Positions 55,101-57,650 of a stretch of DNA of 64,000 nt are shown one piece after another. The position numbers and the translations under genes are program-made. Every line of letters starts with the position of its first letter. The stretch's first letter is position 1. Source of the stretch: CAYNRE01 sp964399535 (GTDB lineage: Bacteria; Planctomycetota; Planctomycetia; Pirellulales; CAYNRE01); contig CAYNRE010000069.1 in assembly GCA_964399535.1 (NCBI GenBank), positions 1-64,000 of the forward strand. Direction: 5' to 3'. The notes under the pieces were generated by a model. It ran no database searches and was not told the DNA's origin. It saw only the letters and a list, made by a program, of their open reading frames with translations.

Positions 55101-57636
55101 GACGATTTCGGCCCGCACTCCGGCCGCACTCCAGCGGCTGGTGGAGAGCTATCGCCAGCATCTGGCCGGCAACTCTGCCTGGAACCTGCACGATGTTTGC
55201 GCTACGGCGAACTGTGGGCGGCGTCATTGGCCCTGCCGGGTGGTGGTTCTGGCCCGCAGCGGCGAACAGCTGGTCGATCGGCTAGAGCTGCTGCACTGGA
55301 CCGGCAGCCCGCAATTGCTGGAAAGCTCTGGCGTATTCGTAGGCCGCCAACCGGGCGCGGCCGCCGGACCAAGCGAGGTGGCGCGCCTGGTCGAGCGGTG
55401 GCAGGCCGCTGGTGAAGCGCTGCAAAAGAAATTGCGCGGCTGGATTCGCCCGGGGCGGTTGCCCGCCGAATCGGCCGCTCTGTTGCAATCGGCAACGGCG
55501 AGCAGTTCGGCCGTTTCCGACGCTTCCGAAGCCGACCTGGCCGAGGCAGCGCCTCTGTTGGCGGCCTTCTACGCCTGGGGGGCCGAAATCGACTGGAGCC
55601 TGGTACACCGAGCGCATCCGTTCCGCCGGGCGCTGCTGCCAACCTATCCGTTCGAGCGCGAGCGCTACTGGGTGCAGCCGGCCGAAGTACCAGCGCCACT
55701 GCCGGTAGCCTCCTCGGCGCTCGAAGGCAGCGCCCACAGCCATGGCGGCCAAACCGCCGCGAGCTCGCCTGGGCCGGGGGTCTCGCTTCCCTGGGGCGAC
55801 GGTAGCGTGGGGCTTTATGGCCCAGCCTGGCTGCCGGCTCCCTTACCACCGGCGCCGCCGGAGACCATTGGGGCTGGCCAGGTCTGGCTGGTGTTCACCG
55901 AGGGAACGCTCCTAAGTCAATCGCTCGTGAGCAGCCTCCGCGCTCAAGGGTGCGACGTGGTCGAGGCGGGGGCCGGCAACCGCTTCAGCCGCCGGAGCGA
56001 AAGTCAGTATCTGATTCGTCGGGGCCAGCGCGGCGACTATCGCCGGCTGCTGGCCGAATTGGGCCGGCCGGTTCACCGGGTTGCGCACCTAGGCTTCTGC
56101 CAGCCGGCCGCCGGGCCCGCCCGCACCGCCGACGAGTTGGAGCGGCGCGTTCGCGCGGCGGTTCGCGAACTGAAGGGGTGGATCGAGGTTTGGAGCTCGT
56201 CGGTGGCCGCCGATCGGCTCGCGCTCACCCTGGTTACCGCCGGTGCCCAGCCTTGCGAGCTTGCCAGCGGCGAAACGGCCCCCGAGGTGGCGGCCGCCTG
56301 GGGGTTGATCCAATCGCTGGGCATGGAAGATCCGCGACTCGAAACCCGGCAAATCGACCTGCGATTGGCCGATGCGCCAGCCTCGGACTTGGGCACCCAG
56401 CTGGCCCGCGAGCTCTTGGCCAACGACGACGCCCAAGAGGTGATCTACCGCGGCGGCCAGCGCCGCCGCCTGGCCCTGAAGCCGATCGACTTGATCGGTA
56501 CCCGGCGGCGCGCGATTCCCATTCGCACCGGCGGCGTATACCTGGTTACCGGCGGACTGGGGGGCCTGGGAACCGAGTTGGCCGCCTGGCTGCATCAGGA
56601 GCGCGGCGCCAAGCTCGTGCTGACCGGTTCGACCCCGCTGCCGAAACCTGGCGATTGGGCCGCATGGCTGGCCCAGCACCCGGTAAATAACCCGACGAGC
56701 ATCCGCATTCGCCGTGCGCAAGCGCTGGAGCAACTCGGCGCGGACTTGCTCTATCGCTCGGTCGATGTCACCGATTGGGCGGCAATGGCCGAACTCGCGC
56801 AAGACGCGCGGCGCCGCTGGGGCTCGATCGACGGCGCCATCCACGCCGCCGGCGTGGTGCGCGATGGCCGGCTCGACCGCCTCTCGGGCCGAGACCTGGC
56901 AGCGGTGATACGTCCCAAGGTGGTCGGTGCCTGGGTGCTCGACCAGGTGCTCCGCCAGCACCAGGCCGAGTTGCTCGTGCTGTTTAGCTCGATTGCCTCG
57001 TTCACGGGCAGCCCCGGCCAGGCGGCTTACGTGGCGGCCAACCGCTTTCTCGATTGTTTCGCCCATGCCCGAAACGCCGCGGGGCGGACGACCCTGGCGA
57101 TCAATTGGGGGCTCTGGGGCGAAACCGGAATGGGCGCGCACCTGGCCGAACGGGTTCGCGCCGCGGGCGTACTCAGCCCGATGCGCACCGCCGAGGCGAT
57201 CGACCAATGGCGCAGGGCGCTGGTACTCGATCTGCCCCAGGTGGCCGTGGCTGCCTTCGGCCACACAGCCGCCGCGGCCGCGCTACCCGCCACTGAGCGC
57301 GCCGCGGACCACGGCGCGGCCTCGCCGGCAATACCGAACGGGCCCGAACCCGCGCGAATCTCACCCGAGTCCATGCAAGATTTTCTCGCAAAGTTGCTGA
57401 GTCAACTGCTGGGAACCCCAGCCGAACGAATCGACCGTCAAGCTGGCTTCGCCGAGTTGGGACTCGACTCGATCATGGTTGTGAAACTAACCCGCCAACT
57501 AGAACAACGCCTGGGTCGTGGGGTAACGTACGAATTGCTGCAGACCTACCCAAACGTGGTTCAGTTGGCCGAGTTCCTCTTTGGTCAGCTGGGTGCCGGC
57601 GATGCTCTGGCGGGAAAGCAGCCCCATCAACCCTAG
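32059..57636 (+). CDS. Giant multimodular polyketide synthase
   Basis: One open frame of 8525 residues (roughly 0.9 MDa) without frameshift. Order by motif: AL (40-570), ACP1 (Ser643), KS1 (743-1170), KS2 (1378-1805), ACP2 (Ser2134), KS3 (2229-2640), KR1 (2830-3260), KS4 (3337-3762), KR2 (4055-4545), MT1 (4600-4960), ACP3 (Ser5052), KS5 (5167-5580), AT (5677-5990), KR3 (6075-6560), MT2 (6640-6982), ACP4 (Ser7070), KS6 (7243-7666), KR4 (7915-8410), ACP5 (Ser8471). No DH, ER or TE seen. All six KS have Cys-His-His. Each KS unit ends in an LPTYPF-type linker although only KS5 is followed by an AT. It would load an acyl chain through AL and extend it; phosphopantetheinyl transferase and release enzyme are not in the window. 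The next gene starts 14 nt after its TAG. Confidence 0.93.
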   Translation: MPDSQDSGHLGNAAAGSIAARGGPNSSRAAWSPPLAWPATLVEALQRASTLPGAPGVTCLGLATGPQVFSYQQLLEQALRVAASLRQRGLAPGALVLLQLERADDFLLGLWGAILAGLIPAPAAVPVRWGDEEPSCRRMLAAWQRARSAAVLTTAAQVQRFESYRDLGRGGPALAIETLLGGAPLAQPHRPAADDWALVLFTSGSTSQPKGVPLTHRNLLAMSAGTVAANGFSPSDRTLNWLPLDHVGAVSFLHLLPVALGCPQIHVPTRTVLADVMAWVRLLSQHRATISWAPNFAYRLLVDRAADLALLRPDLSALRFLVNAGETVVPETAQACLAELMRWGLPADAIRPAFGMSETCSGITWADRLATVSASQSGAAVELGPPIPGAEVRIVDAQGTPLEDGQVGDLELRGPSVFGGYLDQPELNLQVFTPEGWFRTGDRGLLHQGRLVVTGRAKDDILIQGIHYAAADIEAAVEALPGVLPSYTAACGVRPPGCDTESLVVFLVPDPARAIADNELLESVRRQVQRLIGVLAEHVVVVAPEQVPKTGIGKIQRAVLKAQFEAGHFAQPQAKVVAHAVESLVAAQPRDALRADEVAQTAGVPSGGNLRRWIGQVRRAVAEVLGLDDVGPLQNFFDLGGSSAQLAELSELIRQRFGVAVTTTELLGAASAARLAHLLAERTVDAGQAGESPPPAANPAHSIPTPTSSESARDLLTGQVPGVARAEPPLASASAPREYAPRPRWAIVGLALRFPGAETPAQFWRNLTLGTVSIETGHPDPSARGAQPSAHALRGDWVSAVPSAGGFRQFDAQLFGYRPDEAAEIDPQQRWLLECGYEALELAGYPAGDRPRAVGVFASCGVNEYQRRLGRQPKLAEDFQRDLAAGVTDFAAPRLSYQLNLTGPSVTVQTACSSGLVALHMACQSLAAGECELALVAASSIWLPEQSGYRYTPGGLVSPRGVCRPLDAEADGMVFGNGAAAIVVKPYDAALRDRDTIWGVVLGSAVNNDGHGKAGFLATGLDGNVGVLRSAWQRAGIRGSELGYLECHGTGTLLGDSLELSGIAQALAADAAPVRCCAVGAVKANLGHLGVACGLAGLIKTLLMLQHRQWVPQPGVSRPNPQFAWQTAPIFVPSALGPWPAHDSLPRRAGVSALALGGTNVHVVLEEPPPPPLETATDPRQWHLLPLSAPTARGLERLAAALADQLETDQAPPLADVAFTLQQGRRAWPARMAVLARTAGEAALALRGGRPELVCQGQAFEEWELETPLEFDSAGTSREARLSADDWRRLPSARWAPDPSVDARRWALVAELWLSGCALDWSKVGTQSRGRRVPLPTHPFDRVDCWLEPDSQGQPEGASKRRIDANHLPDQPAESAQAVAIVAVACRLPGADSPEGFWHLLGEGRDAVGPLPAARGRLPGQHLLAGAVAGYLADVAGFDAPLFGFSAREARVVDPQQRLLLELAWEAWERAGHRPGEMGGAGTGVYIGVSSTDYLRLLDRLGAQQDAHVATGNAASMVANRISYTFDLRGPSLAVDTACSSSLVAIGLACESLVRGECDRALAGGVNLILVPESSQPLAAAGMLSPSGRCHTFSRDADGYVRGEGAAVVVLKRLSDARRDGDPILALLRGWAVNHDGHAKAGFTAPNPRAQREVIEAAWRRAGCSPSSASYFEAHGTGTPLGDPLEWQALCDVVRDHASQGEPSGIQRPRGRIAVGSVKTNLGHLEAAAGIAGLIKVVLALQEGQLPASLHCAEPNPRLDAVGGPLYVNDRLRRWDAAGTGPRRAGITSLGAGGVNAHLVVEEPPGAGPRPTAPSTSNRDEVLLLSAASREALRTLARRHAEALLARPELEPASVCFTAACGRRPMRYRLAVVGRSTAELASKLWTWLAGPEQAPLGQLGVFLNQPEPSEPRHSSDHDPGRGPWAWELSGDDAVAVAPYLPTDDWDQPAELVDWLEAHSVSNRATIAAGAVQSLDQPAPPAHANLARSLAQLASAGAVVDWKAWYAGRPVRRLVLPTYPFEREPYWVEAPSPRQPGIVPPANLPTEAAPPTEAIPAAVAREAELRPGDPAGEPLPPVAAPQAPARLPGSEPSQEPRWDFGRLQALCHSLLSQALGLDPERVEWTRPFVELGVTSVLAVELAGRFAHQLERELPRTLLFDHPTLERLAWHLWETWPGARAPSRRLVPEAGPAAPSSVAEIPWDRNGLALEPTSGPTRAEATPDESIPNPRAIAVIGLGARLPGVETPEDFWKLLVDQRCAVCEAHPRRWPQPPGEAPAIHRRAALLEAIDQFDARFFRVSPREARAMDPQQRLLLEVAWETLERSGYAGGKLRGRTTGVFVGTMSSQYHAGGAGDYSGTGTASSLVANRLSYFLDLAGPSLSLDTGCSSSLVALHLAIESLRRGECELALAAGTQVGVAPEHYEMLAALQALSASGQCRTFDQRADGYVVGEGVGVLLLKPLDRALADGDSIAGVILGAAVGHGGQSSGLTVPHAASQARVIRAALEDAQVSATSIDYVEAHGTGTPLGDPIEVQALEQVFRTAGCQPQSVALGSLKTNLGHLEAAAGIAGVIKVLLAMRAEQLPASLHLREPNRAIGLASSPFFLLDRPRRWSRGGRPRRAGISAFGIGGTNAHVVVAEPPPARPALPRRPAGTSQPSLVLLSAQSQQALTELAARLADFCLRNPACDLVDLAYTLAVGRPHWPHRAALVVSNLEELRAGLADLAAGHPRPGISLGEASLANRPISPRSEATIAPGQEASVERLARLAGDYVTGVPRDWASLAQGYGHTIELPTYPFQRRRYWLDAKQPSGQLQVAGSGREIESPDLACWKLELRPVSSAQGGTDPSIASPAPVIFVDRSAARAEQLAQAWRARGGWAETLIVPTADSDEDSLPTRLAAQLDSAAKLAAVCWRADDAASLLACLRALARWRTEQRAHEPLTVLALTEVPFGPALPTAEQTERLAALGLGLGLVAEVPSVQWRVLAAELPLSPAQWADRVAQELASGSRAPWVLHRGGQRCEPVLVPAPAPGGPRPTSGWRRRGAYLIVGGAGGLGSTLARHLARRYQARLLLTGRRDAADPAIAELLDELRGLGCSEALYAQGDVAQAGVAERWLADAERRWGTLDGVLHAAGTVDRRNTSLWSKSAASIAETWGAKVAGSRALWLAATPQRARKVVLASSLAALDGHLAAGLADYAAGCWLQWLLAALAEQPHDQRLLVWLWGPWRGTGLTSSTDEITGGRLADQQTIDPEAACERLGRSLAEPDAAWVAPGGLALPAGLRVAQQPGLDSPMLAHSASTRSAATHPLAADGDCQPRGIALPATASKPPRPETEQQPIAVIGVSCKFPGASGPEQFWRNLAAGIDSVEEIPADRWDWRRRYHPTDEGPEISRSKWGGFVHDFAMIDAEFFGIPAREARWMDPQQRMLLEGTWELLARAGYQPEQLAAGRTGVFVAANSQEFPGLVVKLGLDTEANRHAGTAPSMPATRLSYQFNFAGPALTVDTACSSSLMAVHWACRSLRAGESDVAIAGGVNFIYAWAGWVMLSQARMLSPTGRSRAFDQGADGFVRSEGCGLVLLKPLARALADGDQVLAVIRGSAANNDGRAKAGLQAPSPIGQRECLLAAYADAGISPAEIELLEAHGTGTSLGDPIEVEALGEAFARATSRQAACALGSVKSNIGHVESAAGVAGLIKAVLAVERGQLPPTLHLAEPNRLIDWAGGHFYLNDRLRPWRGSGPRRAGVSSFGFGGTNVHVVLEQAPDPLPREPRPEREAQVLVLSARSAAALDDLAAQYAQRLESLPSASLGDLCFTANTGRQPFKHRLAVVFSTAAEGAGLLRQYLGADPGPTGSVSAPRTLLGPALWSGGPQRAGYDTDSLVDSALRQGRQTGSLAVRVVRWCRGPLAQKLLAECSVESPQAASEGHPAIGDDVPVSLGEIQTVAALFVAGCEVDWQTLYPAAAYRRMPLPTYPFQRKRFWIGAEFTLDQLADGPGAEALRAELLRPGSRKTPATIASPVAPLAIGTDTTASLAATDSPPAHSVDGASHRAPAVITADDPIWQLVSEPFWQPAPQGLPRDLPPGGWLLTCDSLGLAERLASQLQACNCEVILARPTDAERPCGPAELGYDPQRPGEAARLVDTATARLGQVAGVVHLAGCRHAGAWQTVDPWRPATAGSLALAVELITALGQRAAASNHPCELWLVSRGAHRTSGDASTSRLQPELAGYGPLADAAPEEFPGLRVRAVDLALNDSSASEAAATEADGLLGLMRRDSADRKLALRAGLAWRRAVRGAVPRSLRLPPWHAEGVYLITGGWGDIGQVLAETIVQSAGPGVRLVLVGRSTWPENAADVARGSDQAAWQTWLARFASDNDLTRRLQALRRLAQQGAEVMPLAADVADFQAMRGAVDEIQRRWGRLDGVIHAAGLLRDGLLWQRTPDDFWKIVAPKWGGAWVLDRVTAGLPLDFFAVCSSLSALEAGPGHATYAAANAAADALVHDRRARGLPGVTINWGLWSDTRATASQRYRQWAAAGGVGAIEHREGAAALELALAAGPPQLVISRATGLAHDRTTTAAVPPGSSAATGRERFDWNTLIERGASALDQGLADLAPGAQRFQAAQQALDRLSGAYIEAGLARLGVIQEGTSLDLDDLADRAGLLPRFRRMLPELIDMLVEDGALVREGEHIRATRTLRQELPEEAWREARRRFPDQAAELELLRSCGSGLAQVWTGQTDPLELLFPDGSFDRAEDLYRRSPHARVYGTAAQALLAQALDQRQRAAEPLRVVEIGAGTGGTTTYLLPALPPGKCEYLMTDVSAALIKRAQAEFRDRPGLTCRVLDIEQSPQSQGLPAGQFDVAVAANVLHATRNLRETLRHVRSLLAPGGLLVLVEATASARWGELTFGLTDGWWRFDDAPLRTQSPLLPLEAWIGLLGELGFDQAVGLPRQATWGAKQHLIVARLGAAVLTIDAAPQGTGATGGKSSGASGTATLLSGAAAECLPPAPTGHQGPTTVSESAALLALLEKLVGDVFAEVLGMIDERLEVDRSFQDQGLDSLLALQAIAKLKKLLSLDRLAPPVLFEHPTVEQLAQFLAGQIAAEAAQALLAAAGAPAPDVIASTGAKAGPPASGSMQPEPGPAATISAGATATPAPPRPFATTAAEPRAFSDRRAVAVIGYGLRLPGANTRDELWQLLAAGRDLIGPIPPERLALAGREPGDLSQARGAFLEDVAGFDPVFFRLSGTEAEQMDPRQRLVLEVGYETLERAGYGGSRLDETRTGVFLGATASDYGIGVGEPGEFFGTGVSSAVLAARLAYFLNLRGPALPVDTACSSSLVAVHLALESVRRGECDLALAGGVHLNLQLRNFAAFQRMGALAGGGRCRAFADDADGFVPSEGVGLVLLRPLADALAAGDCIYGVILGSAINNDGRTNGITAPNPAAQRDCIVAAWHDAQIDPTTLSYIEAHGTGTPLGDPIEIEGLTQAFARFTARRQFCRLGSLKSNLGHCETAAGVASLIKVLVSLEHGQLPPTLHVAEPNRHCHFDTSPLVLVDRLQNWPGPRPWRAGVSAFGFGGTNCHLVVEAPPTPLASQVDDERWRVFPISARTEQARRTLAQQYAERLSSGGITAGEACWTAGVGRAHLAERLAVTGRNLAELADRLRSFLAQRPGGWWQGEAPTRRQPKVALLLSGQGAQYRGMGRRLYQIEPVFRRAIDEQADILRTELSQPLAEVLGLSDELPGPLEATALVQPALFSLEWALWKLWSARGLQPVAVLGHSLGEYVAACIAGVLELPSALRLVAQRARLMQSLPAGGEMAACLCDARQLAPLVGAYQGRLAIAAANAPDNTVISGDAAAVATVIEALSARGIAAQRLVVSHAFHSPLMEPILDGFERLAFQVAAAPPRLDWVLNLTGEVCPSHRPPDAAYWRKHLRETVRFAEGVSTLGRLGVDTLLELGPGSTLASLARRTLPEVACLSTLVRGLEEDRSLAEATAQLYVRGTRLDWNGGWAETRERQVELPTYPYDRKRYWLSALPASQTASTPSRENPSPEVPSRSAAPAAAAPMAAPAAARKTIDAPATLLRLDWQPSPRPTLARNLSPGVWLVLSAEPGAADAVAARLSGAGRSVVRACEGPRFVAHGETEYSLDLGSTSQVAELLRAIGGPGELAGLIWITAEAPPASLDDDALPARVHRQAAQVLVWAQALAGRSTRPPRPGLSLTWVTKGGQEVQGTGPLALDTSAASGLVLVWPRELRGIERRAIDLPRGTSPNRLAQLVLDELQAADAHAEVAYRGETRYARTLAAVPSNPDSAPPWRTGGVYLITGGLGGVGRCLARRLAEDFAAHLVLTGRTELPEPARWDAIVAGQDPVEQSVRDAVGFLQSLTALGAASVTYWPGDASDGAFLAACGDRLRSRHGQITGILHAAGIVDTERLSLRSKTIESLGAVLAPKVDGSWWAARLAAKLAAEQFVCFSSIATLSAPLGAGESDYAAACRFQNLLAAHLRATGLPGARAVLLSEWGRVGILQRAEPGPIVRQLGLLPMSEAAAERALEDCFAADGACFALVRPDPARFSAEALLAESPPGESPPASHQTANQVSDQRDPSDSPPPLRASGSLTKLRGALAEPGRHLAGQVAGELADFVGFDELLDLLSTLGVAALLAQAGLFEHTGERHSPDEIARRLELQPRYQRLLSRLLELLVSARRLERAGPELFAPAPLPRQIPESLWQTSLNRYGRSAAVLAMLRRGIEQLGPVLAGRRDPLEVLFPGGAWNDAEAIYRDSPLSRFYNGLAAEIVRRLVDGSPTAARYQILEVGAGTGGTTASILPALPGDRVRYVYTDLSAGFLNLAERKFQSFPFLNYQLFDVERPGSPQGLAEGSFDAVVATNVLHATRDLRQAVAHVRRLLKPGGMLVLIEATRPAWWVDLTFGLTDGWWRFADAALRTDHPLVSSDTWCEVLQGAGFAESMALSAEQFGLGTVAQHLILGLADQQAFQTALPESAPIAAPVRASAVAPSAASADARTMLSVDPATAQAELSPHATEALVADYLWNLFRRLLRLSADEMDRSANFMDLGFDSILALQLRQELCRETGLELPATILFRYASIDQLAEYLTQEPSLAEGVQRWLRSATAAEATAAAESAAAETAPALPETGVPRPVKAVTANAVPANAPPASGPLAEVPPAPASAPATPIAAPVVTPAVWPPATETPRPVTVAAPAARATNAAINSVPLPSDFVAAPPDSSVQQCSEIAIISLACRLPGGDTPELFWQQIRGGIDLVREVPSDRWDWRMVYDPSGQRADASRSKWGAFIDRVTEFDPGVFQISPHEARLMDPQQRLVLEVAWEAFERAGYQPDRPEGTSCGVFLGVSCREYGAMLATTQNTGDPHVQSGGAISLVATRVSYLLNLRGPSLTVDTACSSSLVALELACQSLWSGRAEMALAGGVNVLLDPRAMVTVSRYGMLTSDGRCKAFDQRADGFVRGEGAGLVLLKPLAAALRDGDNVLAVIKGVSVNNDGHVKAGLAAPSATAQAEVIADAYQRAGIDPSTVAYWEAHGTGTALGDPLEIEGAGGALGRWTKRRGFCALGSVKTNLGHLESASGAAGLIKAVLAVSRAELPPSLHFENPNRHIALEASPFYLNDRLRPWTSRGPRRAGVSSFGFGGTNVHVVLEQAPPPSRVTLAPPVSVLTISARTPAALQRLVESYRQHLAGNSAWNLHDVCATANCGRRHWPCRVVVLARSGEQLVDRLELLHWTGSPQLLESSGVFVGRQPGAAAGPSEVARLVERWQAAGEALQKKLRGWIRPGRLPAESAALLQSATASSSAVSDASEADLAEAAPLLAAFYAWGAEIDWSLVHRAHPFRRALLPTYPFERERYWVQPAEVPAPLPVASSALEGSAHSHGGQTAASSPGPGVSLPWGDGSVGLYGPAWLPAPLPPAPPETIGAGQVWLVFTEGTLLSQSLVSSLRAQGCDVVEAGAGNRFSRRSESQYLIRRGQRGDYRRLLAELGRPVHRVAHLGFCQPAAGPARTADELERRVRAAVRELKGWIEVWSSSVAADRLALTLVTAGAQPCELASGETAPEVAAAWGLIQSLGMEDPRLETRQIDLRLADAPASDLGTQLARELLANDDAQEVIYRGGQRRRLALKPIDLIGTRRRAIPIRTGGVYLVTGGLGGLGTELAAWLHQERGAKLVLTGSTPLPKPGDWAAWLAQHPVNNPTSIRIRRAQALEQLGADLLYRSVDVTDWAAMAELAQDARRRWGSIDGAIHAAGVVRDGRLDRLSGRDLAAVIRPKVVGAWVLDQVLRQHQAELLVLFSSIASFTGSPGQAAYVAANRFLDCFAHARNAAGRTTLAINWGLWGETGMGAHLAERVRAAGVLSPMRTAEAIDQWRRALVLDLPQVAVAAFGHTAAAAALPATERAADHGAASPAIPNGPEPARISPESMQDFLAKLLSQLLGTPAERIDRQAGFAELGLDSIMVVKLTRQLEQRLGRGVTYELLQTYPNVVQLAEFLFGQLGAGDALAGKQPHQP
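34285..36108 (+). other. PKS KS1 with AT-less linker, no ACP
   Basis: KS1 has TACSSG with Cys912, CHGTG with His1048 and NLGH with His1088. The segment after it ends in LPTHPFDRVDCW at 1335, the sequence that normally follows an AT, but no GHSxG AT motif lies between. No ACP precedes KS2. Confidence 0.8.
36190..38583 (+). other. PKS module KS2-ACP2
   Basis: KS2 has DTACSSS with Cys1539, AHGTG with His1675 and NLGH with His1724. The LPTYPFEREPYW linker is at 2015. ACP2 shows ELGVTSVLAVEL with Ser2134 instead of the usual DSL. No AT or reducing domain. Confidence 0.8.
38743..41853 (+). other. PKS module KS3-KR1, no ACP
   Basis: KS3 has DTGCSSS (Gly before Cys2386 instead of Ala), His2521 and His2561. 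Where other KS read NNDG it reads GHGG (2481-2484). KR1 has the NADPH loop GGAGGLG near 3049-3054, Ser3181, Tyr3196 and Lys, but YAAGC where YAAxN is expected, with Cys3200 in place of Asn. No ACP separates KR1 from KS4. Confidence 0.78.
42067..47343 (+). other. PKS module KS4-KR2-MT1-ACP3
   Basis: KS4 has Cys3506, His3642 and His3682. KR2 has Rossmann GGWGDIG, Ser4471, Tyr4484 and Asn4488 and looks competent. MT1 has the SAM motif VVEIGAGTGG at about 4784-4792 and the VLHATRNLRETLRHV segment of PKS C-methyltransferases. ACP3 has QGLDSLLAL with Ser5052. No AT. Confidence 0.82.
47557..53388 (+). other. PKS module KS5-AT-KR3-MT2-ACP4
   Basis: KS5 has Cys5326, His5461 and His5501. The only AT of the protein follows: SGQGAQY at the start, GHSLGEY with Ser5772, and HAFH at 5872-5875, a motif associated with malonyl-CoA. 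KR3 has GGLGGVG, Ser6468 and Tyr6483 but YAAAC with Cys6487 in place of Asn. MT2 has LEVGAGTGG near 6805-6813. ACP4 has LGFDSILAL with Ser7070. An Ala/Pro-rich linker (about 7115-7230) leads to KS6. Confidence 0.83.
53785..57588 (+). other. PKS terminal module KS6-KR4-ACP5
   Basis: KS6 has Cys7412, His7548 and His7588. KR4 has GGLGGLG, SSIAS with Ser8311, Tyr8324 and Asn8328 and should be active. ACP5 has LGLDSIMVV with Ser8471. The chain ends 15-20 residues later without thioesterase or reductase. Confidence 0.85.
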
Positions 57637-57650
57637 TGCGGAGCCCCTGC

